A stretch of 27,685 nucleotides of DNA from a virus: positions 1 through 27,685 of IMG/VR virus record IMGVR_UViG_3300043777_000044; one strand, given 5' to 3'. The notes under the pieces were generated by a model. That model was not told where the DNA came from and searched no databases. It saw only the letters and a program-made list of their open reading frames with translations. The position numbers and the translations under genes were made by a program. Position 1 is the stretch's first letter. Each line of letters begins with the position of its first letter. Below, one piece after another: positions 1 through 7,643 of the stretch.

Positions 1-491
1 AGATAAGTCGCAGAGACACTGGATAACTGGATGTAAGTCGCCGTGGCGCTTGATGTGGTTAAGTAAGACCCGATCATCTGGTACGTCGCCGCGGCCGATG
101 ACGAGGTCAAGTATAGTCCAGGTATGACAGACAAATAGAACGTCCCTCCCCCCGCCAACTGTCCCGTGAAGATTGTGCTGTCCACGTTCAGCACGTATGT
201 AGGGCTCGAGATCACGGACGAGAACCCACCGGCATTTCCGGTGGTGACGGCCAGGACTGAGATCCCAGAGCCGGCGGATATCTGATCTATCGTGTCCATG
301 GCGTGCTGAAGGTTTGCGTCCAGAGAAGTCAGGTTCTTGGAGAATGTCGTCGTGTCCACGAAGACGTTCGTCGAGTTTACGACGTACTGGAAGGCATTGT
401 TCTTAGGGCCAAGAACGTCGATGACGGTCACGGTGGCGCGCGCAGAAGAAGCCAGTCCCAGGAGCCCAAGCGCGACAAGGAGCTTCTTCAC
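1..491 (-). CDS. Secreted-type fibre, N-terminal part (cut by window edge)
   Basis: A GTG at 491 overlaps the previous stop (GTGA) and follows GGTGAC. Translated by hand, 163 codons are visible. The first 19 residues form a Sec signal peptide: KK, LLVALGLLGL and SSARA before TVT. The sequence continues through a helical part (FSKNLTSLDANLQHAMDTIDQISAG) to repeats YLTSSSAAATYQMI, YLTTSSATATYIQL and SSVSATYL, which reach the window edge. The same repeat type occurs in the 886-residue fibre. The true length is unknown. Confidence 0.8.
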   Translation of the reverse strand, partial: MKKLLVALGLLGLASSARATVTVIDVLGPKNNAFQYVVNSTNVFVDTTTFSKNLTSLDANLQHAMDTIDQISAGSGISVLAVTTGNAGGFSSVISSPTYVLNVDSTIFTGQLAGGGTFYLSVIPGLYLTSSSAAATYQMIGSYLTTSSATATYIQLSSVSATY

Positions 492-1435
492 GGCGTCGTC
501 ACCACGACGGTCGTGGTCCCCAGATTTGAATTCACGCTTCTGTAGACGTAGTAGTTCTCGGTGTAGCCGGAGGCGTTCGTGATCGACAGCGTCTGTGGAG
601 CGTTGAAGCCACCAGAGAACCCTCCGACCGTGAACGAAGCGGTGCCGAGCCTGTCGGGATACGAGTAGACGATGTACTGCCCCGATCCCGCCGTCACGGT
701 GAACGTGATCGGGACCGAGTTCGTCAGGTCGCTTGAGGCCAGCGCTTGGACGTCAGCCTGGCTGTAGGTTCCAGACTGCGTCGAAACCCCGTGGTATCTG
801 GTGTTGTTGAAAGAGTGTGTCAGAGACGACGTCGCGCTCCCGGCCGCCCCTGCCGCATTGAGAGTGAAAGTTATCGAATTCCCAGGCGATCCGGGCATGT
901 TCACGTTGGCCGTGGACGCCGTCGGACCCTGGAACGAATTTGTCATTGTAAGGCCGGTGCCGTTGGAAACGTAGCCGCTTACTGCCGGTCCGTTCGTGTA
1001 GGATGCCGTGAAGGTTATTCCACCCGTCGAGACCCAGACCCCGGTGCCGATCTGGATGGTACCAGGTTCACCGTCCGAGAAAGAAGCGATTGCGAAGGCG
1101 TAGGAGCCGCCCGGAGGAGTCCACTCCGGCGCGCTCCCGTTCCACACGACAGAGTAATTGACGGAAGGAGAGCCGGTCACGCTGAATCCGGACACGCTGA
1201 CGGTCGAGAAATCTATGTCGACGGTATTGCTGGAGACCGAAGTCACGATCACAGCGGACCCCGTCGAGGCATTCACGCTGGACGTCGGAATGATGATCTG
1301 GTACGTCGTCGACAACGTGGCTGGAGCCTGGATCTGCATGTAATTCGTCGAGTTGAGATCGTACAGGGTTATGCCGTGGACCGCGAAGCACGGAGCCGGG
1401 AGGAAGAGGACAAGGAACGGCCAGAGCTTCCTCAA
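488..1435 (-). CDS. Secreted-type fibre, 315 residues, TTG start
   Basis: The frame opens further upstream, but the best start is a TTG at 1435 that overlaps the preceding stop (TTGA). From there the first 18 residues form a Sec signal peptide: RK, WPFLVLFLP and PCFA before VHG. The body is beta-rich. The C-terminal part is a known phage fibre domain: FNNTRYHGVST..GTYSQADVQALASSDL, GSGQYIVYSYPDRLG, then GGFSGGFNAPQTLSITNASGYTENYYVYRSVNSNLG. It ends in a GTGA overlap with the next fibre gene. No enzyme motif is seen. Confidence 0.78.
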   Translation of the reverse strand: MRKLWPFLVLFLPAPCFAVHGITLYDLNSTNYMQIQAPATLSTTYQIIIPTSSVNASTGSAVIVTSVSSNTVDIDFSTVSVSGFSVTGSPSVNYSVVWNGSAPEWTPPGGSYAFAIASFSDGEPGTIQIGTGVWVSTGGITFTASYTNGPAVSGYVSNGTGLTMTNSFQGPTASTANVNMPGSPGNSITFTLNAAGAAGSATSSLTHSFNNTRYHGVSTQSGTYSQADVQALASSDLTNSVPITFTVTAGSGQYIVYSYPDRLGTASFTVGGFSGGFNAPQTLSITNASGYTENYYVYRSVNSNLGTTTVVVTTP

Positions 1436-2124
1436 GACGCGATCAGCACTCCGGCCGTCGTCACGGTGACGACCCAAGATGTGTTCGAAGAATCCGTCAG
1501 GATGATCGAGGGAAGAGCGTGAGTGAAAGATCCTCCGGCGACCGTTTTGAACGTCCCGTTCGTGTTCATCGTCACTGTCCAGTAGACTCCGTCCGTGTCC
1601 TGAAGGACGAGCGTGTTGAAGTACAGGAAATCCGCCGGTCCGAAGCTCTGCTGAGTGAACACGAAATCGCCGGAGGTGTTCACCGTCACGACCCAGCGGA
1701 TCGAAGAAGAGTCGAACATGACGAGGCCGGTCGAATTGAAGATCGGCGGAGTTGGAAGTCCGGAGACGTTCTTCAAGACGTAAAAATCCGTTGCGTAACT
1801 CGGCGGCAGCTGAACCCCGTTCACGGTCGCCGAACCCTGCATCTGATATAGGCCGTTCTGGCTCAGATCGACGGTTGACATGACGTTCCTGGTCGTATAG
1901 ACGATGTTCCCGTCGGAGCCGTCGCTGTAGAGCGAGGCCGTGAACGTCTGTGAGGTCACTCCGTCCGGGTAGAGGAGCGAGATCGTCATGCCGGTGGCGG
2001 TCTGGAGCTGGATCGGGAGGCCGGTCTGCTGGTCTATCAACTGGACGACGATGGAAACGATGGCCCCGAGCTGATAATAGACCCCGCTCTGCGGGACGTC
2101 TGTTATCACGGTCACCTGATCCAT
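1432..2124 (-). CDS. Fibre protein with three tandem W-V-T-V repeats, 230 residues
   Basis: A beta-rich protein without a signal peptide. The N-terminal half is Ig-like (VTVITDVPQSGVYYQLGAIVSIVVQLID). The C-terminal 100 residues carry three copies of a motif like DSS..WVVTV.T.G (about 133-155, 172-193 and 207-229), each a probable beta hairpin. The ATG at 2124 has only GGG before it; a stop codon lies close upstream in frame, so no longer form is possible. It ends as TTGA with the next start. Likely a fibre or adhesin part. Confidence 0.75.
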   Translation of the reverse strand: MDQVTVITDVPQSGVYYQLGAIVSIVVQLIDQQTGLPIQLQTATGMTISLLYPDGVTSQTFTASLYSDGSDGNIVYTTRNVMSTVDLSQNGLYQMQGSATVNGVQLPPSYATDFYVLKNVSGLPTPPIFNSTGLVMFDSSSIRWVVTVNTSGDFVFTQQSFGPADFLYFNTLVLQDTDGVYWTVTMNTNGTFKTVAGGSFTHALPSIILTDSSNTSWVVTVTTAGVLIAS

Positions 2125-2258
2125 CCCGTGAAGAATCCGACGAACCGAACCTTAACGGCTTGGAACGACCTGATCGGGAAGGCCGCCAGGGTCCACGGGA
2201 AGGCTTGCGTGGCCTGGAGCCCGAGACCCGACAGTTGCCCAGGGAATCCTCTCAGCAC
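2112..2258 (-). CDS. Possible 48-residue ORF in fibre gap
   Basis: An open frame of 48 codons plus TGA fills the 135-base gap between two fibre genes and overlaps the next gene by 13 bases. It has a GTG start with GGTGAT a few bases upstream. It is in the same frame as the 212-residue gene, so it could also be read by rare readthrough of that stop. The product (VLRGFPGQLSGLGLQ, then aromatic and basic) has no recognisable domain. It may be a chance frame in a spacer or the remnant of a longer fibre. Confidence 0.3.
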   Translation of the reverse strand: MLRGFPGQLSGLGLQATQAFPWTLAAFPIRSFQAVKVRFVGFFTGWIR

Positions 2259-2259
2259 G

Positions 2260-2898
2260 TCAGATCACCAGAAAAGTATCAGCGGCGCTGGGGGCGGAGG
2301 GCGCCGGCTGATTGTTGTAGGCGACGAACGTTACGAGTCCGCCCGTCACCGCATAGGCGGTCACGAGGACGGCGAGGCTCGCGTTAACGCCGCTCGTGAA
2401 GTAGAGGGTCCTGCCAGCGATTATGTTCGCAACAGTGAGAGATAGATTCGTTGTCATCGTGCTTGATGTCAAGGTTCCCGCCGCCGCCGCGCCCACGACG
2501 AAAGCGTTGGACGATTTGGAAAGGTTGACCGCGGCCGGAGCAGATCCGTTGATGGCTCCAACATTGAGCGCCGATCCGACGGACATGACTCCCCCGCTCC
2601 CGTCCGTCACGAATATCTCGGTGTCAAAAGGGGTGTCTCCTGGTGCCGGTGACGCCGGGTTCTCTGGGTTGTAGAAAGTCGCCTTGATCAACCCGGCCGG
2701 GAGCGCGCCGGGGACGGTGAGCTTGTACTCTCCAGAACCCGCATCTTCCGGCGTGTCGACGACGTATTCGGACCAGTGGGCCTGATTGTAGTTCTCGTTC
2801 GCGGACCCGTTCCAGATCTGACCAAGGTTCAGGTTTCTGAGTGAGCAATAGACACCCAAGATCCCAGTTGATCCAGAAGCATATTGATATCCCGGCAT
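2260..2898 (-). CDS. Fibre or baseplate-fibre linker, 212 residues
   Basis: A beta-rich protein without a signal peptide. The start has GAGGAGA just before the ATG at 2898, formed by the previous stop. The N-terminal half resembles phage fibre modules with the pattern IWNGSANENY...Y.L.VPGALPAGLIKATFY, similar to BppU-like upper baseplate parts. The C-terminal half has SLTVANIIAGRTLYFTSGVNASLAVLVTAYAVTGGLVTFVAYN, a typical barrel repeat. It may link fibres to the baseplate, but this is inference. Confidence 0.75.
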   Translation of the reverse strand: MPGYQYASGSTGILGVYCSLRNLNLGQIWNGSANENYNQAHWSEYVVDTPEDAGSGEYKLTVPGALPAGLIKATFYNPENPASPAPGDTPFDTEIFVTDGSGGVMSVGSALNVGAINGSAPAAVNLSKSSNAFVVGAAAAGTLTSSTMTTNLSLTVANIIAGRTLYFTSGVNASLAVLVTAYAVTGGLVTFVAYNNQPAPSAPSAADTFLVI

Positions 2899-2907
2899 GG
2901 TGTCTCC

Positions 2908-5568
2908 TCAGTGGACCCGGATGGCGCTCATGCTTCCGAACGCCTGGGGAGTCCCGACCGTGTAGGTGGCTTCGTATTTCAGATAGAAAGTCGTGTTGAC
3001 CGTGGCTTGATACAGGAACGGCGATATCGTCATCGTCACGTTCTGGATGTTCGGCATGGAGCTCGTCAGCTCATTGTAACCCGAAAGGAGCGTCGCCGAA
3101 TTGTTCAACGGGACCGTCGAGATCCCGACGCTGTAGGCCGAACTGGTGGTCCCCGTCACGGCTTCCATCATGCCGCCGATCATCCACGTCCCCGTCGTCA
3201 GAGACATCACCGACAGATCTCCGAAGTTGCTCGTGCTTGGGAAGTTCGTCCCGCCGGTGGCCGTCGCTATGTAGACAACCTCGCCGATGTCACCCTGGAG
3301 CGCTTTTGAAGCCGTCAACGAACCGGCGATCCCGCACTGGATCGTGGCAGTCGTCATCACCGTGTTGGTTTCATACCCAGTTCCCAATGCGCCGCCGAGC
3401 TGAGTTGTGTTGGAGGCCTGCGGCATGGCGTTGAACCCAAGCCCGGCCGCGTTGTAGAGCCTCTGCGGTGTGGACGGGATCGGATCTTCCGCGCCTATTA
3501 ACGTCACGCCCGTAGAACTATAAGCCGCATAGCCCGCCTGATATCCGACATAAACATTGTCGGATGATCCAGTTCCACCATCGAACTGTCCGACGTTTAT
3601 TCCGGACTGGAACCCGACGGCAACATTGTTTCCTCCGGTGGTGATCGTCGCAAGAGAGTCGTAGCCGATTGCTACGTTGCTTGACGAAAGAAGGTTGTAA
3701 CCCGCATTGACACCGATAGTTTCGTTTGAGTTCCCAGTGCAGAAATTGCAGGCATCCACACCAAAGGAATCGTTGAAGAACCCGTTGATGAGTTGGTTAA
3801 GAGAGCCAGAACCGAAAGCCGAGTTGTATCCGCCTGTCCTCAAGCTGACCTCAGAATCCGTCCCGAATCCGCTGTTGTCCGTTCCTGTCCCGGTGGCGCT
3901 CGCCCCGGCGGAAGATCCAACGAAGGTGTCATCGAAGGCCCCGTTCTGGAGTCTCGCACCGGCCAAGTAACCCCAAGAGGTGTTCTGGTGCGCATTGCTG
4001 ACAGACTCGTTCGTGATCAGGTTCTCGTAGCCGTAGCCCATCTGGATCGTGTAGCTGGAGTAGATGACCGGGACCAGGGAAACCGAAGGAGTGACCGCGA
4101 TCTGGTAGACGACGAAACCGGGCGAGTTCGAGACAAATGATCCCGCCGAGAGCTGTCCCGCCACCGTTCCGCTGGATGTGAAGAACGTCGCGCCCGCCTG
4201 AAGGGCGCTCGTGTTCTGGACGTAGGCCGAGAGCGAAGAGGGGATCGCCGACGTGGAGATCGTCCCTGTCAAGTTGGATGCGTTCAAGTTCGTGATCAGA
4301 TTCCCGTTGAGCGCCGGGTACTGAGAGCCGGAAGTGAGCTGAACCAACTCGTTTCCGTTGTTGAAGACGTTCCCCTGCGCCGTCACGGACGATAGGTTCA
4401 CCTTGAGCCCCGCCGATGAGGTTCCGATCAGGTAGGCCGTAATCGTGTTGGAATCGGCAGCGACGGAAATAGTCGGGCTCGAAATCTGAGTGGTTCCATT
4501 GAACACGGCGAGGGTGCTCGAATTTGCATTTGAGAGAGGAGCCGCCCACGTCCCGTCACCCCTGAAAAACGTGCTCGACGTTGCCCCCGTTCCGGAGTTG
4601 AGGTTGGCCACGGGCAGGTTTCCAATCACCTGGCTTGACAGGCTCACGGACGAAACTGAAAGGGTGACGGAAGGCCCGGAGCCGCCGCCCGCCAACCCGG
4701 AACTGGCGACTATGGTTATGACGCTCCCGGCTCCCTTGGAGTTGAACGTGTTCCAATCCTGAGCTTGAAGGATTCCGGTCGATGTGGCGCTGGCATAGAC
4801 GCTGTTCTGGGCGTATGTCGCCGCCGCACTTGAAGTCTGGAGATAGGTGGCGGCCGCCGAGCTCTGGGTTAGGTAGTTCGAGGCCGCCGAGGTCGTGGAA
4901 AGATATTGAGCCGCCGCCGTCGTTGTTGAGAGGTATCCCAGGATTGTCGTTGTCGAGACATAGGCGCTCCCGAGTGCGTTTATCTGGTTCTGAAGGCTGA
5001 CCGTGGAGCCAGAGAGTGTCCCCGTGGCCGCGCCGACAGAAGCCATCTGGGACTGGAGCGAAACCGTCGAAACGGAAAGGGCCGAAACTGAGACGTTGAG
5101 AGCCAAAGTCGAGACGTTTATCGCCGTTATCTGCGTCTGGAGGCTGTTCGTCGAGACGTTAAGGGCTGTGGTCGAGACGGCGAGACTCGCAAGGGCCACT
5201 CCTTGAGATGTCGTCGAGACTCCCAGCGCGGCGGTCGAAACCCCGATTGCGTTGAACTTTGACTGAAGGTCGGACTGGTTCCCGATAGTTCCTGTGATAT
5301 TCCCCCAGGACACGCTGGCCGTGATGGTTGTCGTGGAGTAGAGCTGAGTCCCGTCTTGGAACGTGACGGTGGTTGTCTTGACCCCTTTATTGGCCGTGAG
5401 AAGGTGGGTGGTCGTGTCAACCGTGACGTCTGAATTCGTCGTGATCAGTCTCTGGTTCGAACCGTAAGCTACCTGAGAGACTGGAAGGATCGGCTGGACT
5501 GAATCAGCAAACGCGAGATTGCAGGCCCCCAGCGCGAAAAATATGCCCGTGAAGATGAACTTCTTCAC
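2908..5568 (-). CDS. Large secreted-type trimeric fibre, 886 residues
   Basis: A GTG start with AAGGA upstream gives a Sec-type signal peptide: KK, a hydrophobic run and NLAFA before DSV. A Cys at 16 in LGAC could instead act as a lipobox. Residues 109-200 are short heptad-like repeats (VSTTAL, VSTNSL, VSTVSL) suggesting a trimeric stalk. Residues 211-257 hold about four copies of a YL(S/T)xSSAAATY repeat. DWNTFNSKG (271-279) and STFFRGDGTWAAP (332-344) are common phage-fibre motifs. Residues 563-695 are YadA-head-like repeats (NVAIGYDSL, NNVAVGFQSG, NVYVGYQAG). The last 100 residues look like a globular C1q-like tip. Confidence 0.83.
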   Translation of the reverse strand: MKKFIFTGIFFALGACNLAFADSVQPILPVSQVAYGSNQRLITTNSDVTVDTTTHLLTANKGVKTTTVTFQDGTQLYSTTTITASVSWGNITGTIGNQSDLQSKFNAIGVSTAALGVSTTSQGVALASLAVSTTALNVSTNSLQTQITAINVSTLALNVSVSALSVSTVSLQSQMASVGAATGTLSGSTVSLQNQINALGSAYVSTTTILGYLSTTTAAAQYLSTTSAASNYLTQSSAAATYLQTSSAAATYAQNSVYASATSTGILQAQDWNTFNSKGAGSVITIVASSGLAGGGSGPSVTLSVSSVSLSSQVIGNLPVANLNSGTGATSSTFFRGDGTWAAPLSNANSSTLAVFNGTTQISSPTISVAADSNTITAYLIGTSSAGLKVNLSSVTAQGNVFNNGNELVQLTSGSQYPALNGNLITNLNASNLTGTISTSAIPSSLSAYVQNTSALQAGATFFTSSGTVAGQLSAGSFVSNSPGFVVYQIAVTPSVSLVPVIYSSYTIQMGYGYENLITNESVSNAHQNTSWGYLAGARLQNGAFDDTFVGSSAGASATGTGTDNSGFGTDSEVSLRTGGYNSAFGSGSLNQLINGFFNDSFGVDACNFCTGNSNETIGVNAGYNLLSSSNVAIGYDSLATITTGGNNVAVGFQSGINVGQFDGGTGSSDNVYVGYQAGYAAYSSTGVTLIGAEDPIPSTPQRLYNAAGLGFNAMPQASNTTQLGGALGTGYETNTVMTTATIQCGIAGSLTASKALQGDIGEVVYIATATGGTNFPSTSNFGDLSVMSLTTGTWMIGGMMEAVTGTTSSAYSVGISTVPLNNSATLLSGYNELTSSMPNIQNVTMTISPFLYQATVNTTFYLKYEATYTVGTPQAFGSMSAIRVH

Positions 5569-5571
5569 TCA

Positions 5572-7632
5572 TCAGTCCTTGGCCGTCAAGATGACTTTCA
5601 AGTTGACTCCCCCCTGGTTCGGTCCGGTTATGTTGTACCTGAGGTAGTTGTAGTCAACAACGCCGAAATCTTGGACGGTCGTTGTGGATGGATTTATGGC
5701 CGTGAAGGTATTCGAGTTCACGGTCTGTCCGCCCGCCGTCGTCGAGTAGGCGGTCCAGTTCACACCGTCGTTGGAAGCCTGCCAAGAGGCAGAAGCCGAG
5801 CCCGCTATGTATGTGCTGGGCGTCACCGTATAGGTGTGCGCCGACGTCGTCGGGTCGGTGCTCTTCAAGATGACCGGGAAATTGGATTGCGCGAGGGCGC
5901 TCGTGGTCGCCAGTTCGATGTCGTTGGCGTCTGCGACGATGACGTAGTAAGTGGTCCCACCAACAAGTCCGGCTATGCTTCCTCCGGAAGGAGTGCTGAA
6001 AAGGACCGGCAGAGCCGTTGTGAAGCCGTGGTTTGGCAAAGATATTGTCGCCGAACCGGAAGAGTAAGCCGGATTCAAGCCACCCGTGAAGCCGACCGCC
6101 GTCAACTGGGACTGAGTTGAAGATGTCAGGGTATAGTTGTAGACCGTCCCGTTGTTGGTCGCCGTCGCATAGACCACGTTGGACGTGTTGCTGGCCGCGA
6201 TCAGCGGACCCAGAACCGCATTGGCGTCTATCGCCGCCGCTATCGAACCGGCGGCCGTCGACGTTGTCGAGCTGGATCCGAGCGTCCAGTTCGTCGGGTA
6301 CTGAAACACGGTCCCGTTTATCGTGAAAGAGGCGTTGTCCTGTCCTCCGGTGAACAATGCCGATCCAGCCGTGAACCCGCTGAGACCGGGTCCCTGCGTT
6401 GTGGCAAGGGTTATCAGGTTTCCGGCCGCGCCCGCCGCACCCGCCTTGAGATTCACAACCCCGCCAGATGTGGAGGCGGTGACGTTCCCGAATCCGCCCG
6501 TGTCGTCAGAGTTGATCGTCGTGGATATGCTGTTCAGGAAATTTGTGATGGATTGGGCCGCGCCAGTGGATGTGTTCGAGGCGTCGCTCCAGTGGTATCC
6601 GTTCCGGTAGGTGTAAGCCCCGACCTTGAAGTACGCCCCTAGCAAGGCGCGATTAAGACCACCAGAGAAATTTGTGCTGGAAACCGAAACCAACGGAGAG
6701 GACGTTGTCGCCATGGTGTAGGCGTTCTGGAAAGAACCGTTCACCGTTGCGGTCGCGAATATCTCGCCGGACACGTTTGATGCCACGATGGAGCCGATTC
6801 CAAGAGCCGGACCGTTCCCTCCGATGTCGTTTATGAGTCCGGCGAGGATGCCCGCGGCGTCCGTGACTGTGTCCGTGCTCGGCCAGTTGGCCCCGTAGGT
6901 GAAAGCGAAATTCTGAAGCGTGTTGTTGATCGTGACGGTCGTCGGATTTGTGCCTCCGCTGTACACCCCTGTTGAGACGTAGTTCCCGTTGCTCGACGTC
7001 ACTGGATAGCCGTTGTAGGATGTCCCGCTGGATATGTAGGTGATGGCGACCCCGGTGGAGCTGACCACGGACGCCGTGAAGGTTCCTCCCGCATTTATGG
7101 CGGAAGCGAGAGTTGTCGCGGCGTGCTGGATCGTGTCTGTGCTGGCCCAGTTCCCACCCCACGTGTAGGTCAGATATCCGTTCAAGACGATGCTTGGCGA
7201 GGACGAGGAAATGTAGGCATAACTGCTCAAAGCCGTCGTGAAGCTGGCCGGGACTCCCGCCAAACCAGTAAGCGATTCCACCGTGATCTGGCCCGTTGCA
7301 GGGGACCCGAGGATCTGAGCGGTCGTCGGCATTGTCAAACTGTCTGTCGCGAAAGAGGCTATGAGTGCCTGTGTCGACACAACCGTGATCGTGGCCGTGG
7401 ACTCCTGGCCACCGATGAACGTCTGGGCCGGTATTGTGGCGGAAGCGTAAGTCACCTGAACCGAGAGCTTCGACGCCGCGCCCTGAGGAGATGCGAACTG
7501 GAGGAGGTTCTGGGTCGCCACCGTGCTGTATGCCAGGGCCGGGTTGTTAACCAGGGTCACAGTGCCAGAGACTGCGAAAGCTGGCGCTGAAAGTCCGGCC
7601 AGAAGAAATGCGGCGGTCAGGAATTTTCTCAT
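5572..7632 (-). CDS. Secreted-type repeat fibre/adhesin, 686 residues
   Basis: The ATG at 7632 follows GAGGAGAA; upstream in-frame readings overlap the collar gene. The first 20 residues are a Sec signal peptide: RK, a long hydrophobic run and APAFA before VSG. Four tandem domains of 83-102 residues follow (148-230, 231-327, 331-432, 433-521), each ending in a GG motif (YSGGTNP, FSGGLNR, FTGGQDN, FTGGLNP). Residues about 527-605 contain NHGFTTALPVLF...GLVGGTTYYVIVADANDIELA, a module known from phage fibres. The end (WQASNDGVNWTAY...NYLRYNITG) is a beta sandwich. It is probably a receptor-binding or surface-displayed protein. No catalytic motif is seen. Confidence 0.82.
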   Translation of the reverse strand: MRKFLTAAFLLAGLSAPAFAVSGTVTLVNNPALAYSTVATQNLLQFASPQGAASKLSVQVTYASATIPAQTFIGGQESTATITVVSTQALIASFATDSLTMPTTAQILGSPATGQITVESLTGLAGVPASFTTALSSYAYISSSSPSIVLNGYLTYTWGGNWASTDTIQHAATTLASAINAGGTFTASVVSSTGVAITYISSGTSYNGYPVTSSNGNYVSTGVYSGGTNPTTVTINNTLQNFAFTYGANWPSTDTVTDAAGILAGLINDIGGNGPALGIGSIVASNVSGEIFATATVNGSFQNAYTMATTSSPLVSVSSTNFSGGLNRALLGAYFKVGAYTYRNGYHWSDASNTSTGAAQSITNFLNSISTTINSDDTGGFGNVTASTSGGVVNLKAGAAGAAGNLITLATTQGPGLSGFTAGSALFTGGQDNASFTINGTVFQYPTNWTLGSSSTTSTAAGSIAAAIDANAVLGPLIAASNTSNVVYATATNNGTVYNYTLTSSTQSQLTAVGFTGGLNPAYSSGSATISLPNHGFTTALPVLFSTPSGGSIAGLVGGTTYYVIVADANDIELATTSALAQSNFPVILKSTDPTTSAHTYTVTPSTYIAGSASASWQASNDGVNWTAYSTTAGGQTVNSNTFTAINPSTTTVQDFGVVDYNYLRYNITGPNQGGVNLKVILTAKD

Positions 7633-7643
7633 GATTGTTCTCC

